Below, one piece after another: positions 17,158 to 31,000 of a DNA stretch of 64,000 nt. The notes under the pieces are model-generated. The model was not told where the DNA came from and ran no database searches. It was given only the letters and a program-made list of their open reading frames with translations. Made by a program: the position numbers and the translations under genes. Location: NCBI GenBank assembly GCA_963823525.1, contig CAWGLW010000006.1:620001-684000 (forward strand). The letters run 5' to 3'. How positions within the stretch are numbered: position 1 is the first letter of the stretch; the number at the start of each line of letters is the position of its first letter. This stretch comes from CAWGLW01 sp963823525 (GTDB lineage: Bacteria; Pseudomonadota; Gammaproteobacteria; Steroidobacterales; Steroidobacteraceae).

Positions 17158-17460
17158 TCAGTTGTCGATGCCGACGAAGTCGATCGTCTCGCCCGGCGCA
17201 AGGCGAACGTACGCTTTCTTGAACGCTGATCGCCGCCCGCGGCGCCCGCCAAAGGTGCGCGCCTTGCCGGCCGAGTTGACGACCTGGACCGCGTCCACCT
17301 TGACTTCGAACATCAGCTCGACGGCCGCCTTGACTTCCGGCTTGGTCGCGTCAGTACGCACGCGAAAAACAAACTGGTTGCTTTTCTCTGAAACGAGCGC
17401 GCTTTTCTCGGACACGTGCGGCGCGATCAGCACGGTCATGAGTCTTTCCTGACTGCTCAT
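17158..17460 (-). CDS. rplW: 50S ribosomal protein L23
   Basis: 100 residues, same as E. coli. MSSQERLMTVLIAPHVSEKS and C-terminal YVRLAPGETIDFVGID. Docking site for SRP and trigger factor at the tunnel exit. ATG overlaps the rplD stop by 4 bp (ATGA), so translation is coupled. Confidence 0.97.
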   Translation of the reverse strand: MSSQERLMTVLIAPHVSEKSALVSEKSNQFVFRVRTDATKPEVKAAVELMFEVKVDAVQVVNSAGKARTFGGRRGRRSAFKKAYVRLAPGETIDFVGIDN

Positions 17461-18077
17461 GCGAGTCTCCCTTCGAGCATACGAACCGCACCGACCGTCG
17501 CCAGGACGTGTTCGTGACGCAGCAGGCTGACCGGATCGACCGCAGCGACCGGCAGCACGTGGACACCCATCAGGTTTCGGGAAGCCAGGTCCAGCTTCTC
17601 GTCATGAGCCTCGACGAGGATCAGCACGTTGTCGAAGCCGAGGTCCTTCAGCTGTGCGGCGAGCAGACGCGTCTTAGGCGCCTCGAGCTCGAGCGACTCG
17701 ACCACCGAGATCCGACCGAGGCGACCGAGCTCGGAGAACAAGGCGCGCATCGCTCCGCGATACATCTTCTTGTTCACTTTCTGCGAGTAGTCGCGCGGAC
17801 GCGCGGCAAACGCGCGACCACCGCCGACCCAGATCGGGCTGCGGATACTGCCCGCACGGGCCCTGCCGCCACCCTTCTGTCGCCACGGCTTGGCTCCGCC
17901 ACCGCGCACTTCGGCGCGACTTTTCTGGCGCTTCGTCCCGGCCCGGCCAGCCGCCATGTAGGCGGTGACGACCTGGTGCACCAGGGCTTCGTTGAATTCC
18001 TGTCCGAAGGCCTCATCGGAGACCTCCAGGCTGCCAGCGCCCGAACCCGGGCCGAGGAGTTTCAGCTGCGTTGCCAT
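17457..18077 (-). CDS. rplD: 50S ribosomal protein L4
   Basis: 206 residues (E. coli 201). Central tunnel loop RAEVRGGGAKPWRQKGGGRARAG-type block and the KKMYRGAMRALFSELGRLGR helix. In E. coli L4 also represses its own S10 operon at the leader; here a possible leader lies directly before rplC (see 18756-19030). 3 bp after rplC. Confidence 0.97.
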   Translation of the reverse strand: MATQLKLLGPGSGAGSLEVSDEAFGQEFNEALVHQVVTAYMAAGRAGTKRQKSRAEVRGGGAKPWRQKGGGRARAGSIRSPIWVGGGRAFAARPRDYSQKVNKKMYRGAMRALFSELGRLGRISVVESLELEAPKTRLLAAQLKDLGFDNVLILVEAHDEKLDLASRNLMGVHVLPVAAVDPVSLLRHEHVLATVGAVRMLEGRLA

Positions 18078-18080
18078 GCG

Positions 18081-18755
18081 TTATTTCCCCGTCTGCTGCT
18101 TGCGAGCGGCACGACGACCCGCCTTGAACGACGGTCGCACCAGCACGCTGCCGCCGGGTGCCCCGGGCACTGCGCCGCTGATCAGCAGCAGATTGCGCTC
18201 GGCGTCCACCGTGACGACCTTGAGGTTCTCGGTGGTGCGACGCACCGCACCCATGTGGCCGGACATTTTCTTGCCCTGGAACACACGTCCGGGCGTCTGG
18301 CGCTGACCAATGGAGCCCGGCGCACGATGAAACTTGGAGGCGCCATGGCTGGCCGGACCACCGCGGAAGCCCCATCGCTTGATGGTGCCCGCAAATCCCT
18401 TGCCGATGCTGGTGCCGGTCACGTCGACGCTCTGGCCTGCCTCGAACAGATCGACCTTGATTTCAGAACCAGCCGCCAGGTCGGAACCCTCGTCGTCGGC
18501 CAGGCGAAATTCAGCGAGGCCCTCGCCCGGGGCGACTTTCGCCTTCGCGTAGTGACCGGCGAGCGGCCGCGTCAGGTGTGACGGCTTGCGCTGGCCGTAG
18601 GCGACCTGGATCGCCCGGTAGCCGTCGCTGTCCACCGCCTTCACCTGGGTGACGCGATTGGGCAGCACCTCGATGACCGTTACCGGTATCGACGCGCCTG
18701 CGTCGGTGAAAACGCGCGTCATGCCACGTTTGCGGCCAATGAGACCGATGGTCAT
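18081..18755 (-). CDS. rplC: 50S ribosomal protein L3
   Basis: 224 residues from ATG 18755 (MTIGLIGRKRGMTRVFTDAG), about 15 longer than E. coli, mainly at the C-terminus (SFKAGRRAARKQQTGK). Core RWGFRGGPASHGASKFHRAPGSIGQRQTPGRVF holds the methylated-Gln region. First gene after the intergenic promoter/leader; rpsJ is upstream. Confidence 0.96.
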   Translation of the reverse strand: MTIGLIGRKRGMTRVFTDAGASIPVTVIEVLPNRVTQVKAVDSDGYRAIQVAYGQRKPSHLTRPLAGHYAKAKVAPGEGLAEFRLADDEGSDLAAGSEIKVDLFEAGQSVDVTGTSIGKGFAGTIKRWGFRGGPASHGASKFHRAPGSIGQRQTPGRVFQGKKMSGHMGAVRRTTENLKVVTVDAERNLLLISGAVPGAPGGSVLVRPSFKAGRRAARKQQTGK

Positions 18756-18775
18756 CGATTCGTCCTCATTCAACA

Positions 18776-18797
18776 CCCCCGCTTCGATTGGCGGGGG
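18776..18797 (-). promoter_or_regulatory. Hairpin just before rplC
   Basis: Perfect 7-bp stem CCCCCGC / GCGGGGG with an 8-nt loop, about 20 nt before the rplC start and with no T-run. Positioned to affect ribosome binding at rplC; a candidate element for autogenous control. Confidence 0.5.
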
Positions 18798-18800
18798 CTG

Positions 18801-18820
18801 AAAAACCGGCCGATGCCGGT
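18801..18820 (-). terminator. Attenuator-like intrinsic terminator in the rplC leader
   Basis: On the minus strand ACCGGC-ATCG-GCCGGT followed by TTTTC: 6-bp stem, 4-nt loop and a short T-run. It lies inside the leader between the promoter at 18975-19002 and rplC, so it could only act as an attenuator. Confidence 0.55.
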
Positions 18821-18974
18821 CACGAAATAAATTCCGGGTCCGCCAAATAAAAAACAGGCGGAACGGTGCTCGTCGAAGAGTTTGTTGCTGAGAGGAGCGG
18901 ACACGGGGAACCCCGGACCACGCCGCTCGAGCGGTACCGGTTAACCCGGCCAGACCCCGGCGAGAGAGCCGCCT

Positions 18975-19002
18975 ATTATAGCGAAGACTTTATGCTCCGC
19001 AA
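18975..19002 (-). promoter_or_regulatory. Sigma-70 promoter between rpsJ and rplC
   Basis: On the minus strand TTGCGG (19002-18997), a 16-bp spacer and a perfect TATAAT (18980-18975). Expected start near 18968, giving a leader of about 210 nt before rplC. Confidence 0.65.
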
Positions 19003-19030
19003 GCCCCAGGCGGACGGGCCCGCGGAAAAG

Positions 19031-19342
19031 TCAGTTCAGCTTGATCTGCACATCGACGCCGGCTGGCAGATCCAGCTTCATCAGCGCATCGACGGTCTTG
19101 TCAGTCGGGTCGAGGATGTCCATCAGGCGCTTGTGGGTCCGCAGTTCGTACTGGTCGCGCGCGTCCTTATCGACGTGCGGCGAGACCAGCACCGTGAAGC
19201 GCTCCATCTTGACAGGCAAGGGGACCGGACCACGCACCGTGGCCCCGGTTCGCTTGGCCGTGTCGACGATTTCTCTCGCCGAACTGTCGATCAGGCGATG
19301 ATCGAAAGCCTTCAGGCGGATTCGAATGTTTTGTCTTGACAT
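19031..19342 (-). CDS. rpsJ: 30S ribosomal protein S10 / NusE
   Basis: 103 residues from ATG 19342 (MSRQNIRIRLKAFDHRLID), the same length as E. coli S10. A GTG three codons earlier overlaps the tuf stop and is an alternative. Blocks RGPVPLPVKMERFTVLVSPHV and DQYELRTHKRLMDI. Also the NusE component of antitermination complexes. It follows tuf almost without a gap, so it is probably read from the str operon, separated by 275 bp from rplC. Confidence 0.96.
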   Translation of the reverse strand: MSRQNIRIRLKAFDHRLIDSSAREIVDTAKRTGATVRGPVPLPVKMERFTVLVSPHVDKDARDQYELRTHKRLMDILDPTDKTVDALMKLDLPAGVDVQIKLN

Positions 19343-19347
19343 GTTGC

Positions 19348-20538
<1,191 letters not shown>

Positions 20539-20584
20539 GACCAGAGTCCTCTACAAGAATTTCGATCAAAAAACGGGCAGCCGA

Positions 20585-22678
20585 TCAGCTCGCCTTCTTC
20601 ATGACGGCGTCGGCCACGTTGGTCGGCACTTCCAGATACTTGGCAAACTCCATTGCGAAAGTGGCGCGGCCCTGGCTCATCGAGCGCACTGACGTCGCAT
20701 ACCCGAACATCTCGGCAAGCGGAACCTCGGCGGTGACAATCTTGCCGGCCGGCGAATCTTCCATGCCCTGGATCTGTCCGCGACGACGGTTCAGGTCGCC
20801 GATCACGTCACCGGAGTAATCCTCGGGCGTGACGACCTCAACCTTCATGATGGGCTCGAGCAACACGGGCTTGGCCTTCTTGACGCCCTCTTTGAACGCC
20901 ATCGAGCCGGCGATCTTGAACGCCATTTCGTTGGAGTCGACGTCATGGTACGAACCATCGAACAGCGTCACCTTGACGTCCACGACCGGGTAACCCGCGA
21001 TCACGCCGCCTTCGAGTGCCTCGGCAACTCCCTTGTTCACGGCCGGAATGTATTCGCGCGGCACCGAGCCGCCCACGATCGCGTTGACGAACTCGTATCC
21101 CGCACCTTCTTCCTGGGGCTCGATCTTCAGCCAGACATGTCCGTACTGGCCGCGGCCACCGGACTGGCGGACGAACTTGCCCTCCTGATCCACCGAGCCA
21201 CGAATCGTTTCCCGGTAGGCGACCTGTGGCTTGCCCACGTTCGCCTCCACCTTGAACTCACGCTTCATTCGATCGACCAGGATGTCGAGGTGCAACTCAC
21301 CCATGCCGGAAATGATTGTCTGCCCCGACTCCTCGTCTGTGCTGACACGGAAGGACGGATCCTCCTTGGCCAGACGCTGCAGAGCGAGGCCCATCTTCTC
21401 CTGGTCGCTCTTGGTCTTGGGCTCCACCGCGACCGAAATGACCGGGTCCGGGAATTCCATCTTCTCGAGCGTGATGATGGCGTCCGGGTCGCACAAGGTA
21501 TCGCCCGTCGTGACATCCTTGAGGCCGACCGCCGCAGCGATATCACCGGCGCGGACTTCCTTGATCTCTTCGCGCTCATTTGCGTGCATCAGAAGAAGGC
21601 GCCCGATGCGCTCCTTCTTGCCCCGGCTTGGCACGTAGACCTGGTCGCCGGAGTTGAGCACACCAGAGTAGACCCGGAAGAAAGTCAGGTTGCCGACGAA
21701 GGGATCGTTGAGGATCTTGAACGCCAGCGCAGAAAACTTCTCGTCATCCGATGACCGGCGTGTCGCTTCCTGGTCGCGCTCGTCGATGCCGCGCACCGGC
21801 GGCATTTCCACCGGCGAGGGCATGTAGTCAATCACGGCGTCGAGCATGGCCTGCACGCCTTTGTTCTTGAAGGCGGACCCGCACAGGGTCAGGCAGATTT
21901 CATTGCGGATCGTGCGGGCGCGAAGGCCGCCACGGATCTCCGCCTCGGAAAGCGTGCCTTCCTCGAGGTACTTGTGCAGCAGTTCTTCGTCCGCCTCGGC
22001 AGCCGCTTCGATCATCTTCTCGCGGTATTCCTTACAGAGGTCGAGCATGTCCGCCGGGATGTCGCGATACTCGAAACGCATGCCCTCGGTCGCGTCGTCC
22101 CAGTGAATGGCCTTCATGCGAACGAGGTCCACGACACCCTCGAAACGCTCCTCCGCGCCGATCGGCAACTGGATCACGACCGGGTTACCCTGCAGTCGCG
22201 TACGAATCTGATTAACGCAGCGCAGGTAATTGGCGCCCGCGCGGTCCATCTTGTTTACGAACGCCAGGCGCGGCACACCGTACTTGTTCATCTGCCGCCA
22301 GACCGTCTCGGACTGCGGCTGCACACCACTGACGGCACAGAACACGGCGACCGCACTATCAAGCACGCGCAGGCTGCGCTCAACCTCAATCGTGAAGTCG
22401 ACGTGCCCCGGCGTGTCGATGATGTTGATACGGTGTTCGGGATGGTTCATGTCCATCCCTTTCCAGTGAGTGGTCGTCGCGGCCGAGGTAATCGTGATGC
22501 CGCGCTCCTGCTCCTGCTCCATATAGTCCATCACGGCGGCGCCGTCATGCACCTCACCAATCTTGTGCGACACGCCCGTGTAGAACAGGACACGCTCGGT
22601 GGTGGTCGTCTTGCCGGCATCGATATGCGCCGAGATCCCGATGTTTCGGTAGCGCTCAATGGGTACTGTGCGTGGCAC
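20585..22678 (-). CDS. fusA: Elongation factor G
   Basis: 697-residue translocation GTPase (E. coli 704). G1 AHIDAGKT (residues 17-24), DTPGHVDFTIEVERSLRVLD, NKMDRAGA, and domain IV/V regions GGVIAGYPVVDVKVTLFDG and ATSVRSMSQGRATF. str operon between rpsG and tuf. No internal stop or obvious change at the switch regions. Confidence 0.98.
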   Translation of the reverse strand: MPRTVPIERYRNIGISAHIDAGKTTTTERVLFYTGVSHKIGEVHDGAAVMDYMEQEQERGITITSAATTTHWKGMDMNHPEHRINIIDTPGHVDFTIEVERSLRVLDSAVAVFCAVSGVQPQSETVWRQMNKYGVPRLAFVNKMDRAGANYLRCVNQIRTRLQGNPVVIQLPIGAEERFEGVVDLVRMKAIHWDDATEGMRFEYRDIPADMLDLCKEYREKMIEAAAEADEELLHKYLEEGTLSEAEIRGGLRARTIRNEICLTLCGSAFKNKGVQAMLDAVIDYMPSPVEMPPVRGIDERDQEATRRSSDDEKFSALAFKILNDPFVGNLTFFRVYSGVLNSGDQVYVPSRGKKERIGRLLLMHANEREEIKEVRAGDIAAAVGLKDVTTGDTLCDPDAIITLEKMEFPDPVISVAVEPKTKSDQEKMGLALQRLAKEDPSFRVSTDEESGQTIISGMGELHLDILVDRMKREFKVEANVGKPQVAYRETIRGSVDQEGKFVRQSGGRGQYGHVWLKIEPQEEGAGYEFVNAIVGGSVPREYIPAVNKGVAEALEGGVIAGYPVVDVKVTLFDGSYHDVDSNEMAFKIAGSMAFKEGVKKAKPVLLEPIMKVEVVTPEDYSGDVIGDLNRRRGQIQGMEDSPAGKIVTAEVPLAEMFGYATSVRSMSQGRATFAMEFAKYLEVPTNVADAVMKKAS

Positions 22679-22716
22679 GGTAATATCCTCGGGATGTGGC
22701 AGCGGCTTCCGGCCGC

Positions 22717-23196
22717 TTACCAGCGGTAATGCGAGAAGGCTTTGTTGGCCTCCGCCATGCGGTGCGTGTCTTCGCGCTTGCGCACGGCCGCACCGCGGTT
22801 TTCGGACGCCTCGAGCAGCTCGCCGGCGAGCCGCTGGGACATCGACTTTTCGGCACGCGCCTGGGCGGCTTCGATGACCCAGCGCATGGCCAGAGTCTGG
22901 CGACGGGTCGCACGCACTTCAATCGGCACCTGGTAAGTCGCGCCGCCCACCCGGCGTGATTTGACCTCGACCATCGGCTTGACGTTATCCAGCGCCTGGG
23001 TCAGCAACTCGATCGCCTCGTTGGCCGGCCGGCTGGTCTTCTCCGAAATCTGGTCGATCGCCCCGTAGACGATCCGTTCTGCGACTGACTTCTTGCCGCG
23101 CTCCATGACCATGTTCATGAACTTGGCCAGCAGGACGCTGTTGAACTTGGGATCCGGCAGGATGCTGCGAGTGGGGGCCTGGCTTCTACGGGACAT
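22717..23196 (-). CDS. rpsG: 30S ribosomal protein S7
   Basis: 159 residues. KFMNMVMERGKKSVAERIVYGA, VGGATYQVPIEVRATRRQTLAMRW-type block and C-terminal KREDTHRMAEANKAFSHYRW. 16S 3'-domain binder and, in E. coli, the autogenous repressor of the str operon. The rpsL-rpsG gap is 48 bp. Confidence 0.97.
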   Translation of the reverse strand: MSRRSQAPTRSILPDPKFNSVLLAKFMNMVMERGKKSVAERIVYGAIDQISEKTSRPANEAIELLTQALDNVKPMVEVKSRRVGGATYQVPIEVRATRRQTLAMRWVIEAAQARAEKSMSQRLAGELLEASENRGAAVRKREDTHRMAEANKAFSHYRW

Positions 23197-23244
23197 ATTG
23201 GACTACCGCGCTGAAATGTTGATCTGAAAAAACCTGAGAGCCGA

Positions 23245-23619
23245 TCAGGCCTTGGGTCGCTTGGCACCGTACTTCGAGCGGCCCTGTCTGCGCTCATTGA
23301 CGCCGGCACAATCGAGCGTCCCGCGAACCATGTGATAACGCACGCCCGGCAGGTCCTTGACTCGCCCGCCGCGGATGAGCACCACGGAATGCTCCTGCAG
23401 GTTGTGGCCCTCACCACCGATGTAGCTGATGACCTCGAAACCGTTCGTCAGTCGCACCTTGGCGACCTTGCGCAGCGCCGAGTTCGGCTTCTTGGGCGTC
23501 GTCGTGTAGACGCGCGTGCACACGCCACGCTTCTGCGGCGAACTGTTCAGCGCCGGGACCTTGCTTTTTGCTTCGGCAACACGGCGTGGATTACGGATCA
23601 GCTGGTTAACGGTTGACAT
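23245..23619 (-). CDS. rpsL: 30S ribosomal protein S12
   Basis: 124 residues from ATG 23619 (MSTVNQLIRNPRRVAEAKSK), exactly the E. coli length. Decoding-centre protein; the streptomycin-determining segment TTPKKPNSALRK and the second loop GGRVKDLPGVRYH carry the usual sensitive-type residues. First gene of the str operon, with a strong promoter upstream. Confidence 0.97.
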   Translation of the reverse strand: MSTVNQLIRNPRRVAEAKSKVPALNSSPQKRGVCTRVYTTTPKKPNSALRKVAKVRLTNGFEVISYIGGEGHNLQEHSVVLIRGGRVKDLPGVRYHMVRGTLDCAGVNERRQGRSKYGAKRPKA

Positions 23620-23692
23620 GTTTGGGTCCGACTCCAGGACTGCACGGCGGCCTTGCTTACACAACACCGTCACAGAAACGCCGGGCCGCCCA

Positions 23693-23712
23693 GCGGCGGC
23701 CCGTTACAAGTG
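23693..23712 (-). promoter_or_regulatory. GC-rich hairpin in the str operon leader
   Basis: GGGCCGCC-CAGC-GGCGGCCC (plus-strand reading), an 8-bp perfect stem with a 4-nt loop between the promoter and rpsL. No T-run follows, so a processing or regulatory structure is more likely than a terminator. Confidence 0.5.
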
Positions 23713-23764
23713 GCTCCGCGAAGCCGGTCGATGGTTGTCAACCGATCCGCAGTTAAGCCGTAGA

Positions 23765-23793
23765 ATTCTAGGGAGGGGTGCCGTCCCTGTCAA
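23765..23793 (-). promoter_or_regulatory. Strong sigma-70 promoter of the str operon
   Basis: Minus strand: TTGACA (perfect -35, 23793-23788), 17-bp spacer, TAGAAT (-10, 23770-23765). About 145 bp before the rpsL start. The -35 and spacer lie within an 11-bp perfect inverted repeat (23771-23781 and 23808-23818). Confidence 0.8.
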
Positions 23794-23825
23794 CTTGCTG
23801 CAGCGCAGCACCCCTCCCGCCCGGC

Positions 23826-28049
<4,224 letters not shown>

Positions 28050-28090
28050 GTCGTTACTCCGTGCATCGCGCGCGTGTCAGTCACCACGAC

Positions 28091-31000
28091 TCAACGCTTG
28101 TCTTCGTCGAGCTCGATGTTGATACCGAGCGAGCGGATCTCTTTGACCAGCACGTTGAACGATTCGGGCATGCCCGCGTCCATCATGTGGTTGCCGTCCA
28201 CGATGTTTTTGTACATCTTGGTGCGGCCCGTTACGTCGTCCGACTTGACGGTCAGCATTTCCTGCAGTGTGTAGGAAGCGCCGTAGGCCTCGAGCGCCCA
28301 GACTTCCATCTCACCGAAGCGCTGCCCGCCAAACTGGGCCTTGCCGCCGAGCGGCTGCTGCGTGACCAGGCTGTACGGCCCGGTGGAACGCGCATGCATC
28401 TTGTCGTCCACCAGGTGGTTGAGCTTGAGCATGTACATGTACCCGACGGTCACCGGCCGATCGAAACGCTCGCCGGTACGCCCGTCATGCAGCCAGGTCT
28501 GCCCGCTTTCGGGCAGGCCGGCCAGTCGCAGCATGTACTTGATTTCGCTCTCATCGGCGCCATCGAATACCGGCGTGGCCATCGGCACGCCCTTGCGCAG
28601 GTTGCCGGCGAGCGCGTGGACTTCTTCGTCCGTAAAGGAGTCGAGGTCTTCGCCGCGTCCGCCGCTCTTGTTGTAGATCTCATCGAGCAGGCCACGGATC
28701 TCGGACGTCTTGCTCTGCTGATCGAGCATCCCGCCGATCCGCAGACCGAGGCCCTTCGCCGCCCAGCCGAGATGTGTCTCCAGAATCTGTCCGATGTTCA
28801 TGCGCGAAGGCACGCCGAGCGGGTTGAGCACGATATCGACCGGAGTGCCGTCTTCCATGAACGGCATGTCCTCCACCGGTACGATGGTCGAGATGACGCC
28901 CTTGTTGCCATGGCGTCCGGCCATCTTGTCGCCCGGTTGCACGCGGCGCTTGACGGCCAGGTAGACCTTGACCATCTTCAGGACGCCAGGGGCGAGGTCG
29001 TCGCCCGCGGTGATCTTCTGCCGCTTTTCTTCCAGCCGGCGGTCGAACTCCTTGCGCTGCGCGCGCATGCGCTCGGCCGTCAGCTCGAGCGACTCATTTG
29101 CACTCTCGTCCTCGAGCCGAACCTCTAGCCAGTGTTCACGCGGCAGGTCTGCGAGGTAATCGGCGGACACTTTGCTGCCCGCCCTGAGCTGGCGCGGGCC
29201 CGCCGCTGCGACTTTGCCCACCAGCATGGACTGCACACGGGAGAACAGATCTTCCTCGAGAATGCGCTGCTGATCCGCGAGGTCCTTGCGAACCTTCTCG
29301 ATCTCGGACTTCTCGATTGCGAGCGCCCGGGAATCCTTCTCCACGCCGTCGCGCGTGAACACGCGCACGTCGATCACCGTACCGTCCATGCCCGGGGGCA
29401 CGCGCAGCGAGGTGTCTTTGACGTCCGAGGCCTTCTCGCCAAATATCGCCCGGAGCAGCTTCTCTTCAGGCGTGAGCTGCGTCTCGCCCTTGGGCGTGAC
29501 CTTGCCGACCAGGATGTCACCAGCGTTCACTTCGGCGCCAATAAAGGCAATGCCTGCTTCGTCGAGCTTTGCCAGCGCCGTTTCACCGACGTTCGGAATA
29601 TCGGCGGTGACTTCCTCGGAACCCAGCTTGGTGTCGCGCGCGACACAGGTCAGTTCCTCGATGTGGATCGTCGTAAAGCGGTCTTCCTGGACGACACGCT
29701 CGGAGATCAGGATCGAGTCCTCGAAGTTGTAACCGTTCCAGGGCATGAACGCGACCAGCAGGTTCTGGCCAAGCGCCAGGTCACCGAGGTCCGTCGAGGG
29801 TCCGTCGGCCAGCACGTCACCACGCGCGATCATGTCGCCCGCCGCCACCAGCGGTCGCTGGTTGATGCAGGTGTTCTGGTTCGAACGCGTGTACTTGGTC
29901 AGGTTGTAGATGTCGACACCCGGCTCGCCGGCTGTTGTCTCGGTGTCGTTGACCCGCACGACGATGCGCGATGCATCGACCGAATCGACCTTGCCACCAC
30001 GACGCGCGACGACGGTCACGCCCGAATCGATCGCGACCGATCGCTCCATGCCGGTGCCGACCAGCGGCGTCTCCGAGCGCAGTGTCGGAACGGCCTGGCG
30101 CTGCATGTTCGAACCCATCAGCGCGCGGTTGGCGTCGTCGTGCTCCAGGAACGGGATCAGCGAGGCAGCAACCGAGACGATCTGCATCGGCGAGACATCC
30201 ATGAACTGGATTCGGTCCCGCGTCGAGAGCATGAACTCATTGAGGTACCGGCTCGAAACCAGCTCGTCGGTAAAGTTGCCGCCTTCATCCAGCGCCGCGT
30301 TCGCCTGCGCAATGACGTACTGGGCTTCGTCAATGGCCGAGAGGTATTCGATCTCGTCGGTTACCTGGCCATTCTCAACCTTTCGATAAGGCGTTTCGAG
30401 GAAACCGTAATCGTTCGTGCGGGAAAACACCGCCAGCGAATTGATCAGACCGATGTTCGGCCCTTCCGGGGTTTCGATCGGGCAGACACGACCATAGTGG
30501 GTCGGGTGTACGTCGCGCACTTCGAACCCCGCACGTTCGCGCGTCAGCCCGCCGGGGCCGAGCGCCGAGACGCGTCGCTTGTGGGTCACCTCGGAGAGCG
30601 GATTGTTCTGGTCCATGAACTGCGAGAGCTGCGAGGACCCGAAGAACTCCTTGACCGCGGCGGCCACGGGCTTGGCGTTGATCATGTCCTGGGGCATCAG
30701 CCCCTCGCTCTCGGCGATCGTGAGCCGTTCTTTGACGGCCCGCTCGACACGCACGAGACCGACGCGGAAGGCGTTCTCGGCCATTTCGCCAACGCTGCGC
30801 ACGCGGCGATTGCCGAGGTGGTCGATGTCGTCGACGATGCCGTTGCCATTGCGGATGTCAATCAGCGTCCGCAGCACGTCGATGATGTCGGAGGTCTCGC
30901 CGTTCTCCTCGATCAGGGTCCGGGCGAACTCGTCACCGCGCCGCTCGAAATGCAGCTTGTCGTACAGGACGCCGGGACCGGTGACCTCGGTCCGCCCGAC

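Noticed and set aside
23245..23619. Possible streptomycin-resistance change in S12
   Set aside because: Lys residues in TTPKKPNSALRK and the second loop are the sensitive type.
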